Positions 1 to 9,508 of a stretch of 64,000 nt of DNA are shown in pieces. Positions within the stretch are counted from its first letter, which is position 1. Each line of letters starts with the position of its first letter. The position numbers were made by a program, and so were the translations under genes. The notes beneath the pieces are model-generated. The model saw only the letters and a program-made list of their open reading frames with translations, ran no database searches and had not been told where the DNA came from. The DNA comes from Litorivita sp040371945. GTDB taxonomy: Bacteria > Pseudomonadota > Alphaproteobacteria > Rhodobacterales > Rhodobacteraceae. The DNA lies in NCBI RefSeq assembly GCF_040371945.1, contig NZ_BAABWS010000001.1:1931089-1995088 (forward strand), read 5' to 3'.

Positions 1-1
1 C

Positions 2-1054
2 TTCCCCGATTTTGTTCCGACGATACTGGCCGAAAATATCGCGGGCTTTGCCAAATACCCGCCCAATGACGGATCGCCCGAATTGCTTGACGCGATTAGC
101 GCATGGCTGAACCGTCGTTTCGATGTCGCCGTGCCGGATGCGCAGATCATGACGCTGAACGGCACGCGCGAGGGGCTTTACAACGCGTTGATGGCGCTTT
201 GCCCCGAGCAAAAGAATGGCAAGACCCCTGTCGTGTTAATCCCGAACCCGTTTTATCAGGTCTATATGGTGGCCTCGATTGCGGTCGGCGCAGAGCCGGT
301 GTTTGTGCCCGCCACGCGCGGCACGGGCTTTTTGCCCGACTACGCCGGATTGCCCAAAGAGGTTCTGGAGCGCGTCGCCGTGGCCTATATCTGCACGCCC
401 TCGAACCCCCAAGGCGCGGTCGCCTCGCGCGCCTATCTTGAAGAGCTGGTCACGCTGGCCGAGCGTTATGATTTCCAGATTTTCGCCGATGAATGCTATT
501 CCGAAATCTACCGCGATGCGCCGCCCACCGGCGCCTTGACCGTCGCGCGCGATCTGGGTGCCGATCCCGAGCGCGTTGTCGTGTTTCACTCCTTGTCCAA
601 ACGCTCGAACCTGCCCGGATTGCGGTCGGGCTTCATGGCGGGCGGGCCGCAAAGCATCGCGCGCGCGCGCCAGTTGCGCGCCTATGCGGGTGCGCCCTTG
701 CCCTTGCCGTTGCAGCGTGTGGCCGAAGCCGCGTGGCGCGACGAGGCGCATGTGGATGCCTCGCGCGCGCTCTACCAAGAGAAATACACCGTGGCCGACC
801 GCGTTTTTGCAGGGCTGGACGGCTATTTGCCGCCCGAAGCGGGGTTCTTTTTGTGGCTGCCGGTCGAGGACGGCGAAGCGGCGGCCATGAAAGCATGGAC
901 CCAAACCGGCGTGCGCGTGCTTCCGGGGGCATATTTGAGCAAAGACACCGGCGCGAATACGCCCGGCAAAGGATACATCCGGGTTGCGATGGTGGCCCCA
1001 AAAGACGAGATGGAGCGCGGCCTGATCCGTTTGCGCGACAGTCTCTATGAATAA
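2..1054 (+). CDS. PLP-dependent class I/II aminotransferase, 5' end missing
   Basis: The reading frame is open from the left edge of the window, so the N-terminus lies outside it; a TTG at 83 is not the real start because conserved-looking sequence (FPDFVPTILAENIAGFAKYP) precedes it. Fold-type I aminotransferase features are visible: CTPSNPQG, ADECYSEIY (PLP-binding Asp and Tyr), the Schiff-base lysine in SLSKRSNLPGLRSG, and the carboxylate-binding arginine in GYIRVAM. The sequence resembles the succinyldiaminopimelate transaminase (DapC) type, which would fit lysine and peptidoglycan precursor synthesis, but the substrate cannot be read from the sequence. Its stop overlaps an ATG at 1047, and ftsK follows directly, so the two are probably co-transcribed. 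Confidence 0.85.
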   Translation, partial: FPDFVPTILAENIAGFAKYPPNDGSPELLDAISAWLNRRFDVAVPDAQIMTLNGTREGLYNALMALCPEQKNGKTPVVLIPNPFYQVYMVASIAVGAEPVFVPATRGTGFLPDYAGLPKEVLERVAVAYICTPSNPQGAVASRAYLEELVTLAERYDFQIFADECYSEIYRDAPPTGALTVARDLGADPERVVVFHSLSKRSNLPGLRSGFMAGGPQSIARARQLRAYAGAPLPLPLQRVAEAAWRDEAHVDASRALYQEKYTVADRVFAGLDGYLPPEAGFFLWLPVEDGEAAAMKAWTQTGVRVLPGAYLSKDTGANTPGKGYIRVAMVAPKDEMERGLIRLRDSLYE

Positions 1055-1070
1055 AAAAGGCGAGGCACGA

Positions 1071-4000
1071 ATGGCTTATCAGGCACGCGGACGCGATCCG
1101 CTTTTCGACAGCAACATGCAGGCGGCGATTGAAAAACGCGGCAAGGAACTGCTTGGCCTCGGATTGATCTTTGTCGGCCTTTTGGCGGCTGCGATGATCT
1201 ATTCCTACTCGCCCGATGATCCCAATTTCATGATGGCCACCGATGCGCCGGTGCAAAACTGGCTTGGCCGTTTTGGCGCATCGATTGCGGCGCCTTTGCT
1301 GATGATTGTTGGTCTTGGCACTTGGGCCGTGGCGCTCGTGCTTTTGGCATGGGGAGTGCGATTTGCGCTGCACCGCGGCCAGGACCGCGCCATGGGCCGC
1401 GTGATTTTCGCGCCGATCTGGGTGGCGGTTGTGTCGGTCTATGCGGCCAGCCTGACGCCGGACGATCTTTGGGGGCAGACCCATGATTTCGGCCTTGGCG
1501 GTCATTTTGGCGATACGGTGCTCAGTGCGCTTTTGGTCGCAATCCCCTTCGGAAATGCGTTTGCGGTCAAGGCTTTGTCGCTGCTCAGCTTTGGTGCGAC
1601 CTTGGCCGTTGGGGCCTTTGTTTTGGGCTTTACCAAACCGGAACTGGCCCGCATCGGCCGCTTCCTTCTGGTCGGGTTGATCATGTCCTATGCCATGTTG
1701 ATGAACGCACTTGGCCGAGGGGCGAAGGGCGCGCGCGCGGCCGCCGCGACCTTGCAAGAAAAGAATGCCGCCCGCCGCGCCGCCCGCGCCGAGTGGCGCG
1801 CCGAAGAGGCCGCATGGTTGGCGCAGCAAGAAGCCGAAATCGCCGCGCAGCAACAGGCCTATGCGCCGGCTCCGGCGGCCACGCGCCACGCATACGGGGC
1901 CGATACCGCCATGCCCTACGGTGCGGACAGCTATGATGACGAACCGCTTGTCGAAGATCTTCGCGCGCCCAAACCCGAAAAACCGAGCCTGCTGTCGCGC
2001 ATGCCGACGTTGATCAAACGCGCCGAACCTGCGCCCGAGGTGATGCCCGCACCCGAGTTGGTCGAGCCGCAGCCTTTGGCCTTTGAAGACATGGACCCCG
2101 CGCAAGGCGACGCGCGCATTCGTGCCAAAATCGCCGATGCAGTAAAAAGCCGTGTGCGTGCAGGCGCGGGGATGACGCCGCCGCCTTCCGCGCCGCTGAC
2201 CCGTGGGCGCGGCCATGGTCCGCAGCCGCTTTTGCTCAACACATCGCCCGAAAACGCCCGCGCGGGATTGCCGCCCGAGCCGCCGTTGACGGCGGCGCAT
2301 ATGGCCGCCACGATGACGGCCCCCGCACCAATGGCCCCCGCTGCCGCCCCGCGCGGACCATTGTCGATGCAGATCGCGCCCGCTGCTGTGTCCGCGCCGC
2401 AAATGGCCGCCGATCCGGTCGATGCGCCTTTGCACGACGCGGTGCCAAGCGAGAGCTATGCCGAGGTCACCCCGCGGATTTACGACGGCGGTTATACCGA
2501 CGAGATCGCGCCGATCCCCGCCGATGCCAATCCCGCGCCCTATCACGATGAAGATCACTACAGCTTTAGCGCGCAGGGCTATGTGCCTGGCGCGGCGGGC
2601 ACCGATGCAGGGCCGATCCCCGTGCCCGAGGCCAAAAAGGTCGTCCAGCATGCGCCGCGCAAGCCGGTGCAAAAATCCACCCGCGCCAAGGCCGAAGCGC
2701 AGCCGTCCTTGCAGTTCGACGAAAGCGCCGCGCAGTTCGAGTTGCCGCCGCTACAGCTTTTGTCGCCCGCACAGCCCTCCGAGCATCATCATCTCTCCGA
2801 TGAGGCGCTCGAAGAGAACGCGCGGATGTTGGAGAGCGTATTGGATGATTACGGCGTCAAAGGCGAGATTGTCTCGGTGCGCCCCGGCCCCGTTGTGACC
2901 ATGTACGAATTGGAACCCGCACCCGGTTTGAAAGCCAGCCGCGTGATCGGGCTTGCCGATGATATCGCCCGTTCGATGAGCGCGCTTTCGGCCCGTGTCT
3001 CGACCGTGCCGGGACGCTCGGTGATCGGGATCGAATTGCCCAATGATCACCGCGAAATGGTCAGCTTTCGCGAAATCCTGTCGAGCCGTGAATATGGCGA
3101 CGGCACGCAAAAATTGCCGCTGGCCTTGGGCAAGGATATCGGCGGTGATCCCGTTGTCGCCAACCTTGCCAAGATGCCTCACCTGTTGATCGCGGGGACC
3201 ACCGGTTCGGGGAAATCCGTGGCGATCAACACGATGATCCTGTCGCTTTTGTACAAGCTGACCCCCGAAGACTGCCGCTTGATCATGATCGATCCGAAGA
3301 TGCTCGAACTGTCGGTCTATGACGGCATTCCGCATCTGCTCAGCCCTGTTGTGACCGACCCGAAAAAGGCCGTGGTCGCGCTCAAATGGGTGGTGGGCGA
3401 GATGGAAGAGCGCTACCGCAAGATGTCGAAAATGGGCGTGCGCAACATCGACGGCTATAATGGCCGCGTGGCGGACGCTTTGGCCAAGGGCGAGATGTTC
3501 ACCCGCACGGTGCAGACCGGATTTGACGACGAGACCGGCGAGCCGGTGTTCGAGACCGAAGAAAACCAGCCCGAGAAAATGCCCTATATCGTCGTCATCG
3601 TCGACGAGATGGCCGATCTCATGATGGTCGCGGGCAAGGAAATCGAAGCCTGCATCCAGCGCCTTGCGCAAATGGCGCGGGCCTCGGGCATCCATTTGAT
3701 CATGGCGACACAGCGCCCGTCGGTCGATGTGATCACCGGCACGATCAAGGCCAACTTCCCGACGCGGATTTCCTTCCAAGTGACCTCGAAAATCGACAGC
3801 CGCACGATTTTGGGCGAAATGGGCGCCGAGCAGCTTTTGGGCATGGGTGACATGCTTTATATGGCGGGCGGCGCACGGATCACGCGGTGCCACGGTCCGT
3901 TCGTGTCGGACGAGGAAGTCGAAGAGGTGGTCAACCACCTCAAATCCTACGGGCCGCCCTCCTATATCGGCGGCGTGGTTGAAGGCCCCGCAGAGGACCG

Positions 4001-4250
4001 CGAAAGCGATATCGACGCGGTTCTGGGCCTCAACACGGGCGGCAATACGGACGGCGAGGATGCGCTTTACGACACCGCCGTGGCGATTGTCATCAAGGAC
4101 CGCAAATGCTCGACCTCCTACATCCAGCGCAAATTGGCGATCGGCTATAACAAGGCAGCGCGTCTGGTCGAGCAGATGGAAGACGAAGGCGTTGTTTCCG
4201 CCGCTAATCATGTCGGCAAGCGCGAAATTCTGGTGCCCGAGCAACATTAA
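1071..4250 (+). CDS. ftsK: DNA translocase FtsK
   Basis: Septal DNA pump that moves chromosome ends and activates dimer resolution at division. The protein of about 1059 residues has four or five hydrophobic segments in the first 200 residues, a long Pro/Ala-rich linker (roughly 230-550), and a RecA-like motor with Walker A GTTGSGKS starting at residue 709 and Walker B IVVIVDEMADLMM. A C-terminal winged-helix gamma domain (about the last 65 residues) would read KOPS. An in-frame ATG at 1047 overlaps the preceding stop, but the ATG at 1071 is preceded by GGCGAGG at good spacing and begins MAYQARGRDPLF, so 1071 is preferred. The stop at 4250 is followed by about 170 bp before lolA. Confidence 0.97.
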   Translation: MAYQARGRDPLFDSNMQAAIEKRGKELLGLGLIFVGLLAAAMIYSYSPDDPNFMMATDAPVQNWLGRFGASIAAPLLMIVGLGTWAVALVLLAWGVRFALHRGQDRAMGRVIFAPIWVAVVSVYAASLTPDDLWGQTHDFGLGGHFGDTVLSALLVAIPFGNAFAVKALSLLSFGATLAVGAFVLGFTKPELARIGRFLLVGLIMSYAMLMNALGRGAKGARAAAATLQEKNAARRAARAEWRAEEAAWLAQQEAEIAAQQQAYAPAPAATRHAYGADTAMPYGADSYDDEPLVEDLRAPKPEKPSLLSRMPTLIKRAEPAPEVMPAPELVEPQPLAFEDMDPAQGDARIRAKIADAVKSRVRAGAGMTPPPSAPLTRGRGHGPQPLLLNTSPENARAGLPPEPPLTAAHMAATMTAPAPMAPAAAPRGPLSMQIAPAAVSAPQMAADPVDAPLHDAVPSESYAEVTPRIYDGGYTDEIAPIPADANPAPYHDEDHYSFSAQGYVPGAAGTDAGPIPVPEAKKVVQHAPRKPVQKSTRAKAEAQPSLQFDESAAQFELPPLQLLSPAQPSEHHHLSDEALEENARMLESVLDDYGVKGEIVSVRPGPVVTMYELEPAPGLKASRVIGLADDIARSMSALSARVSTVPGRSVIGIELPNDHREMVSFREILSSREYGDGTQKLPLALGKDIGGDPVVANLAKMPHLLIAGTTGSGKSVAINTMILSLLYKLTPEDCRLIMIDPKMLELSVYDGIPHLLSPVVTDPKKAVVALKWVVGEMEERYRKMSKMGVRNIDGYNGRVADALAKGEMFTRTVQTGFDDETGEPVFETEENQPEKMPYIVVIVDEMADLMMVAGKEIEACIQRLAQMARASGIHLIMATQRPSVDVITGTIKANFPTRISFQVTSKIDSRTILGEMGAEQLLGMGDMLYMAGGARITRCHGPFVSDEEVEEVVNHLKSYGPPSYIGGVVEGPAEDRESDIDAVLGLNTGGNTDGEDALYDTAVAIVIKDRKCSTSYIQRKLAIGYNKAARLVEQMEDEGVVSAANHVGKREILVPEQH

Positions 4251-4418
4251 GCGGCACCATCGGCCAAACGGAGGGGCGGCGATCCATAGCGGAGCGTTGC
4301 CCCTTTTGCCTTTTTGCGCGCCTTGTCGCGCATGTGATCGATTGCGAGGTGCGAAAGCCTGATCCGCGTCTTATATAGTAATCAAAGCAATGTTCCGGAC
4401 CAAAGAAAGGGTCTGCCG

Positions 4419-5030
4419 ATGGTATCTTTTTCCGCTTTTCGCGCCGCTGTTTTGGCAGTGCCTGCCGCTTTGATGCTCGCCCTGCCAGCGCAGGCGGACA
4501 AGCTGCCTTTGTCGCAAATCTCTAGCTATTTGAACGCGATGAAAACCGCACAAGGCGATTTTACCCAGATCAACGACGATGGCACGATCAGCACCGGCAA
4601 AATTTACATCAAGCGCCCTGGGCGTATCCGCTTCGAATATGCGCCGCCGCAGGCGCTCTTGGTGTTGGCCTCAGGCGGCGCGGTGGCGGTTCATGACCCC
4701 AAAGGGTCGACCGAGACCTATCCGCTCAATAAAACACCTTTGTCCTTGATCCTCGCGCAAAATGTCGATCTTGGCCGTGCAAAAATGGTTGTGGGCCATA
4801 CCTCGGATGGCAAAACCACCACGGTGCGCGCCCAAGACCCCGAGCATCCCGAATACGGCAGCATTGATCTGGTCTTTACGGACAATCCCGTGCAACTGCG
4901 CCAATGGGTGATCCACGACGAAGGTGGCTCGGCGACCACGGTGGTTTTGGGCGAGTTGAAATCCGGCGGGGCGCTGGGCAACGGGATCTTCAATATCGAA
5001 CTGCAAACCCGCAGAGCGAGCGACCGCTAA
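4419..5030 (+). CDS. lolA: outer-membrane lipoprotein carrier protein LolA
   Basis: Periplasmic chaperone that accepts lipoproteins from LolCDE and delivers them to the outer membrane. The 203-residue product has a Sec signal peptide ending near ALPAQA (residues 20-25), followed by the LolA-type start LSQISSYLNAMKTAQGDFTQ, and a strand pattern with RPGRIRFEY typical of the family. Length matches LolA. It lies directly after ftsK, a frequent order in Rhodobacterales. Spacing of 168 bp suggests its own promoter or read-through; AT-rich sequence TTATATAG at about 4370 may be part of one. Confidence 0.93.
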   Translation: MVSFSAFRAAVLAVPAALMLALPAQADKLPLSQISSYLNAMKTAQGDFTQINDDGTISTGKIYIKRPGRIRFEYAPPQALLVLASGGAVAVHDPKGSTETYPLNKTPLSLILAQNVDLGRAKMVVGHTSDGKTTTVRAQDPEHPEYGSIDLVFTDNPVQLRQWVIHDEGGSATTVVLGELKSGGALGNGIFNIELQTRRASDR

Positions 5031-5045
5031 GTAAAGGGCCTATGC

Positions 5046-5462
5046 ATGATTGCCTATGTCACCGTCGGGGCAGATGATATCGCGCTGGCGCGGCGGTTTT
5101 ACTCGGCGCTGCTCTTGCCACTTGGCTATGACCTACACGAAGGGCCCGAGGGGCTGAGCTATGTTCTGCCGCGCGCGCAGGACCTTTCCTTTGCGCCGCC
5201 CGATTTTTACGTCAAATCGCCGTTTGACGGAAGGCCCGCCTCGGCAGGGAACGGCGCGATGACCGCATTCGAGGCGGGCAGCCAAGCCCAAGTCCGCGCT
5301 CTACATGCCGCCGCGCTTGCGGCGGGCGGGCGTGACGAGGGTCAGCCGGATTTTCGCGCGTCCTACGGGCCGAGATTTTATGTCGGCTACTTGCGCGATC
5401 CCCAAGGCAACAAGATCGCCTTGTTTTCCAGTAACCCAGATGAGCGGGGGCGGGACGGGTAG
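5046..5462 (+). CDS. VOC (glyoxalase/bleomycin-resistance fold) family protein
   Basis: A 138-residue protein starting 15 bp after lolA. The N-terminal IAYVTVGADDIALARRFYSALL and C-terminal YVGYLRDPQGNKIALF are typical of VOC superfamily subunits built from paired beta-alpha-beta-beta-beta modules. The usual first metal ligand (His in a DHV-type strand) is replaced by Tyr-Val and the usual C-terminal Glu is not evident, so glyoxalase I activity should not be assumed. Substrate unknown. It is probably co-transcribed with lolA. Confidence 0.8.
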   Translation: MIAYVTVGADDIALARRFYSALLLPLGYDLHEGPEGLSYVLPRAQDLSFAPPDFYVKSPFDGRPASAGNGAMTAFEAGSQAQVRALHAAALAAGGRDEGQPDFRASYGPRFYVGYLRDPQGNKIALFSSNPDERGRDG

Positions 5463-5559
5463 GGGGTAATCACGCCGCCGTCGCCCGATGCCCGACTATG
5501 ATATACACCGCCGGACATGCCGGCGCGGCCCAACGTCCAGTTGTCGTCCATAACCGCGA

Positions 5560-6150
5560 TCAACGTCCCCGCACGCGGCAACTTGCCAATTGCTGCTCGT
5601 ATGTGATGGAGCGCGCACCAACCTCTCCGGCGACACGCAACAGCCACGGTTTGGCATTGTAGGAGGCGCGCCTATATCCGGTATGGCCCTCGTGATAGGC
5701 AAGGTATTGCGCTCGTGCATCGCTCAAAGCGATGCCGTTGCGTTCGCGGGTTTGGGTCATATACCAACCCATGAAATCGGTCGCATCGTCGATCCGGTCG
5801 CGTCTTGCCCCGTATTTTCGCGTCGCTTTGCGGTATTCGTCCCACGTCGCATCCAAGGCCTGCGCATAGCCATAGGCCGAGCTTTGCCGCCCCATCGGCA
5901 GCACGCCCAGCACATAGCGATACGGCGTGCGGGCATTGCCGATGAATTTGCTCTCTTGATAGATCATCGCCATCAAAACATGCGGCTGCACGCCCCAACG
6001 GCGCTCCGCTTGCCTAAAGGCGCTCATATAGGTCGGGCGCTGTTTGAGGATCGAACACGCATTGTCCAGATTGCGCGGCGCGGAAAAATTCCCGCCCCCG
6101 CAAGAGGCCAACAAGGCAACCATCAATATAGCGCGAAGAGTTCTGCTCAT
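5560..6150 (-). CDS. lipoprotein with lytic transglycosylase (SLT) domain
   Basis: A 196-residue predicted lipoprotein. The N-terminal hydrophobic stretch ends in a lipobox (LLAS-C, Cys at about residue 17). The SLT-like core runs from about residue 45 to 165: WGVQPHVLMAMIYQESKF holds the catalytic glutamate of family 1 transglycosylases in the ES dipeptide, followed by SSAYGYAQALDATWDEY (the GYAQ motif) and YLAYHEG. It would cleave peptidoglycan glycan strands from the outer-membrane side. It is convergent with the VOC gene. The start at 6150 places the signal peptide correctly. Confidence 0.85.
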   Translation of the reverse strand: MSRTLRAILMVALLASCGGGNFSAPRNLDNACSILKQRPTYMSAFRQAERRWGVQPHVLMAMIYQESKFIGNARTPYRYVLGVLPMGRQSSAYGYAQALDATWDEYRKATRKYGARRDRIDDATDFMGWYMTQTRERNGIALSDARAQYLAYHEGHTGYRRASYNAKPWLLRVAGEVGARSITYEQQLASCRVRGR

Positions 6151-6259
6151 CTGCCTCTCGCTTTTGTCTTGCGGTGTTTTCCCGCGTTTTTAGCTCTTAT
6201 ACCGCAATATTCGCTCGGGTGAAATCACGTTTTCTCGCCCACGGCAGGAATGCGCCGCG

Positions 6260-7141
6260 TCACAAAAGAACCGCGAGCAAGGCAGGGATCGCGATCACCG
6301 ACATCAGCGTCGAGACCACGACCAGCCCCGCAACCGCATCAGAGTCCGCGCCGTATTTCTCGGCCAATAGATAGGAGGTCACCGCGACGGGCGTGCTGAC
6401 CTGCATGACCAAAACGGCAAAGGCCGTATCGTCCAGTGCGAACCAGCGGCCCACAGCCCACGCAATGCCAATGCAAAGCGCCAGTTTGAGCGTGGAGATC
6501 ACAATCGCCTGCATCGTGCGGCCAGGCGTCAACCGTGCCACCGCAACCCCCAATGTGATCAACATCAAGGGGATTGCCATTTGCCCGATAAGCTCCAGCG
6601 TATTGGTCAAAAATCGCGGCGTTTGCCAATCTTGCCACAAAAACAGCCCGCCCAGAAGCGTCGCCCAAACCAGCGGCTCCTTGAGCACTTTGGTCAAACT
6701 GCCGCCGCCCGCGACGACCCAGATGCCAAAAGTAAACGACCATATCGCCATGATTGCAAAGACCACGACAGCATAACCCAGCCCCGTTTCCCCAAAGGCA
6801 AAGAGCGCCAGAGGCAGGCCCAAGTTGCCCGTATTGCCGAAAATCACCGGCGCCAGATAGGTGCGCATCTTCAGCCGAAGTATAAAGACCATGACCGCCG
6901 CCGCGACGGTCACCGCGCCATAAGCCGCGATCGAGGCTAACGACAGGGTGGCCAAAGCCACCGGATCGACCTCGGTTTTCATCAAGGCGGTGAAAATCAG
7001 ACAGGGCACCGACAGCGTCATTGCCAGTTGGGTGACAAATCCGACGCGGTATTCAAACCCTGCTTTGACCCAAGCAAATCCGATTGCTGCCAAAATAAAC
7101 ACCGGAGCGGTGATTTCGAGCACTGTTAGAGCAAGGTTCAC
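6260..7141 (-). CDS. AEC family (auxin-efflux-carrier type) transporter
   Basis: Inner-membrane permease of 293 residues with about ten hydrophobic segments across its whole length, in the five-plus-five pattern of AEC carriers. The N-terminal LALTVLEITAPVFILAAIGFAW and the GNTGNLGLPLALFAFGE stretch (residues about 105-122, the conserved NxGxxGxP region) mark the family. Bacterial members move organic acids or similar anions; the substrate here is unknown. It starts with GTG (7139-7141), preceded by AAGGGA at suitable spacing, and is divergent from hspQ. Confidence 0.9.
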   Translation of the reverse strand: MNLALTVLEITAPVFILAAIGFAWVKAGFEYRVGFVTQLAMTLSVPCLIFTALMKTEVDPVALATLSLASIAAYGAVTVAAAVMVFILRLKMRTYLAPVIFGNTGNLGLPLALFAFGETGLGYAVVVFAIMAIWSFTFGIWVVAGGGSLTKVLKEPLVWATLLGGLFLWQDWQTPRFLTNTLELIGQMAIPLMLITLGVAVARLTPGRTMQAIVISTLKLALCIGIAWAVGRWFALDDTAFAVLVMQVSTPVAVTSYLLAEKYGADSDAVAGLVVVSTLMSVIAIPALLAVLL

Positions 7142-7225
7142 AGACTGTTTCCCTTAATTTCGGGTGAATTATTGGACAATGCCCTTTGTAAATGATTACT
7201 AACAGGGAATAGAGGCTGCAATCTT

Positions 7226-7552
7226 ATGTTGAAGACACGTGCAAAATACCACCTCGGACAGGTGGTCCGACATAAAAAACACCCGTTTCGCGGGGTGGTT
7301 TTTGACGTCGATCCGCAATTCAACAACACCGAAGAATGGTATGCGGCCATTCCCGAAGACAGCCGTCCGCGCCGTGAGCAGCCGTTTTACCACCTTTTGG
7401 CGGAAAACGATCAAAGCTATTACGTCGCCTATGTCTCCGAGCAAAACCTCGTGGCGGATTATTCGGGCGAGCCAGTGGATCACCCCGATATTCCCGATCT
7501 CTTTGGCCCCTTCGAAGACGGGCTTTATCCGCTGCATTTCCAGTTGAACTGA
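7226..7552 (+). CDS. hspQ: heat shock protein HspQ
   Basis: A 108-residue HspQ/YccV-like protein. The start KYHLGQVVRHKKHPFRGVVF and the later PFYHLLAEND, YVAYVSEQNL and HPDI motifs are diagnostic. In enterobacteria HspQ is a small hemimethylated-DNA-binding and Lon-associated specificity factor induced by heat; here only the family is certain. The 84-bp region shared with the divergent AEC gene contains TTGGAC at 7172-7177 followed 17 bp later by ATTACT, a weak candidate promoter; no clear sigma-32 type promoter was seen. Confidence 0.93.
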   Translation: MLKTRAKYHLGQVVRHKKHPFRGVVFDVDPQFNNTEEWYAAIPEDSRPRREQPFYHLLAENDQSYYVAYVSEQNLVADYSGEPVDHPDIPDLFGPFEDGLYPLHFQLN

Positions 7553-7600
7553 GATCAATCCCGCGCCGCGACTTTCTGAGCCGCAATTGCAGGAGGGGCT

Positions 7601-9184
7601 TCAATACCCCATCGCGCAGCCGTCTTTGCGCGGATCGGACGCCGCCTCCAACACCCCATTGTCGCGGATATAGATCGCCTGCGCGCCGCCCAACGGGCCC
7701 TTGGGAACCTCGACCTCATGGCCCATATCCGTCAGTTTCGCGCGCACCTCATCGCTGTAGCCGCGCTCGACCATGAGCTTGCCCATGTCGGCAAAGCTGC
7801 GCGGCGCATCGACCGATGCCTGCGGGTCCAAACCATAGTCGCGCATATTGGTGATCATCCGCGCATGACCATTGGGTTGGTATGCCCCGCCCATCACCCC
7901 AAAAGGCATCCGCACCTTGCCGCCTTCGCATAGTATCGCCGGAATAATCGTATGCATCGGGCGCTTGCCGCCCTTCATCTCGTTCGGGTGGCCCTCGACA
8001 AGCGAAAAACCCGCGCCGCGGTTTTGTAGCAATATTCCGAATTTCTCCGAGGCGATCCCCGACCCGAAGCCGTGGAAAATCGAGAAGATCAACGAGACCG
8101 ACATCCGGTCCTCATCCACCACCGTGATATAGATCGTGTCCTTATGCACGGCCTCGGTTCGCGCCGCGACCGGCAATTCCATCGCATGATGTGGGTCGAT
8201 CAACGCCGCGAGGCGCCCCGCGGTCTCTACGCTCAGCATGTGATCGAGCCCGTCGGTGAAGGCCGGATCGGCCAAGAACCGATCGCGTGCATCATAGGCG
8301 AGCTTGGCCGCTTCGGCCTCCAGATGCGCGCGCTGGGCGCCAAACGGGTCGAGCGCGGCGAGATCGAACTGCGACAGGATATTGAGCATCAAAAGCGCGG
8401 TGGCGCCTTGGCCGTTGGGCGGATGCTCATAGAGGTCTGCGCCCTTATAGGTGCCAAAGATCGGGTCGACGGCGTCACTGCGGGCGGCGGCCATGTCGCT
8501 CATCTGATGAACCCCGCCAAGCCCTTGCAAGGTCGAGATGATATCTTCGGCGACCTCGCCCTCGTAGAACCCCGCGCGCCCGTCTTTGGCGATGCGGCGC
8601 ATGACCTCGGCCTGCCCCTTCGAGGAGAATATCTCGCCAACTTGCGGTTCGGTGCCGTTGATCAAGAAATGCTGCCGCGCCGCGCCATGTAGGTTGCCCG
8701 CGCAGGCCTTCCAATCCGAGGCCACACGCGGCGAGACCGGCAATCCGTGCTCGGCGTAATCAATCGCGGGCGCGAGCAACCGGTCGATGCCCATCCGCCC
8801 TTCGGTTTCGGCCAGATGGCAAAATCCATCGATTGCGGTCGGGGTGGTCACCGCTTCGGGCGCGCCAAAGAGCGGCACACGGGCTTTGCCTGCGGCGCGC
8901 AAATCGGCCGCATCCGCGCCTTGGGGCGCGCGGCCCGATCCATTGAGCGCACGCACCTCCGCCTCGCCCGCGCGGGTATAGAGCGCAAAGCAATCCCCGC
9001 CCATGCCGCACATTTGCGGCTCGGCGATCGTCAAAACCATCGCGCCGGCGATAGCGGCATCCATCGCGTTGCCGCCGCTCTTGAGGATATCGATGGCGGT
9101 TTGCGCCGCCAAAGGATGCGAGGTGGCCACCGCCGCCTTGGTCGACATTACGGGCGAACGCCCGGGCAAATGGAAGTCACGCAT
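7601..9184 (-). CDS. ggt: gamma-glutamyltransferase family protein (Ntn hydrolase)
   Basis: A 527-residue gamma-glutamyltranspeptidase-like precursor that should self-cleave into two subunits before Thr350, the predicted nucleophile, in KDTIYITVVDEDRMSVS. The large-subunit signature GGNAMDAAIAGAMVLTIAEPQMCGMGGDCF is present. At the cleavage site the usual Thr-Thr-His is Thr-Ile-Tyr, as seen in cytosolic GGT-like amidohydrolases rather than classical periplasmic GGT, and there is no clear signal peptide. It may act on gamma-glutamyl compounds or related amides. A longer frame begins at 9238, but the ATG at 9184 has GGAGGAG six bases upstream and was chosen. Confidence 0.88.
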   Translation of the reverse strand: MRDFHLPGRSPVMSTKAAVATSHPLAAQTAIDILKSGGNAMDAAIAGAMVLTIAEPQMCGMGGDCFALYTRAGEAEVRALNGSGRAPQGADAADLRAAGKARVPLFGAPEAVTTPTAIDGFCHLAETEGRMGIDRLLAPAIDYAEHGLPVSPRVASDWKACAGNLHGAARQHFLINGTEPQVGEIFSSKGQAEVMRRIAKDGRAGFYEGEVAEDIISTLQGLGGVHQMSDMAAARSDAVDPIFGTYKGADLYEHPPNGQGATALLMLNILSQFDLAALDPFGAQRAHLEAEAAKLAYDARDRFLADPAFTDGLDHMLSVETAGRLAALIDPHHAMELPVAARTEAVHKDTIYITVVDEDRMSVSLIFSIFHGFGSGIASEKFGILLQNRGAGFSLVEGHPNEMKGGKRPMHTIIPAILCEGGKVRMPFGVMGGAYQPNGHARMITNMRDYGLDPQASVDAPRSFADMGKLMVERGYSDEVRAKLTDMGHEVEVPKGPLGGAQAIYIRDNGVLEAASDPRKDGCAMGY

Positions 9185-9508
9185 TCTTTCTCCTCCGCAT
9201 TGAAGCAGGAGCCTAGAAAGAACACATGCCGCTGCCAATCCCGTAGTTTGGCGGTCGGCACGTTTGCTATTTGATTTTTGGGGAGTAAGTCCTCGGCGCC
9301 GCGCACTGGGTGGGGGCTGTTGAAACGCGACGCCGAGGGAAGCTATATGCAGCTACCCTTCCTCTATCCCCCATCATTCGGGCGGCATTGCGATTTGAAT
9401 CGGGCCATTTTGCGGCTTTTGGGCCTTTTGTCCACATTTCGCGGTTAATGTCGGCGCCGAACGCGATGCGCAGCAAGGCAACCCGCGATGTCGGTGCAGG
9501 GGACCGGC
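9185..9508. other. intergenic region without a supported gene (324 bp)
   Basis: Between the ggt start and the end of the anti-sigma kinase gene; it should hold the ggt promoter. An inverted repeat, CCTCGGCG at 9291-9298 and CGCCGAGG at 9331-9338, encloses 32 bases and could form an RNA hairpin ending the STAS/kinase transcript, but it lacks a U-tract. Open frames here have no recognisable protein features. Confidence 0.5.

Noticed and set aside
633..2672. Minus-strand open frame of 679 codons
   Set aside because: It is the antisense of the aminotransferase and ftsK genes, with low-complexity Arg/Gly/His composition typical of GC-rich shadow frames.
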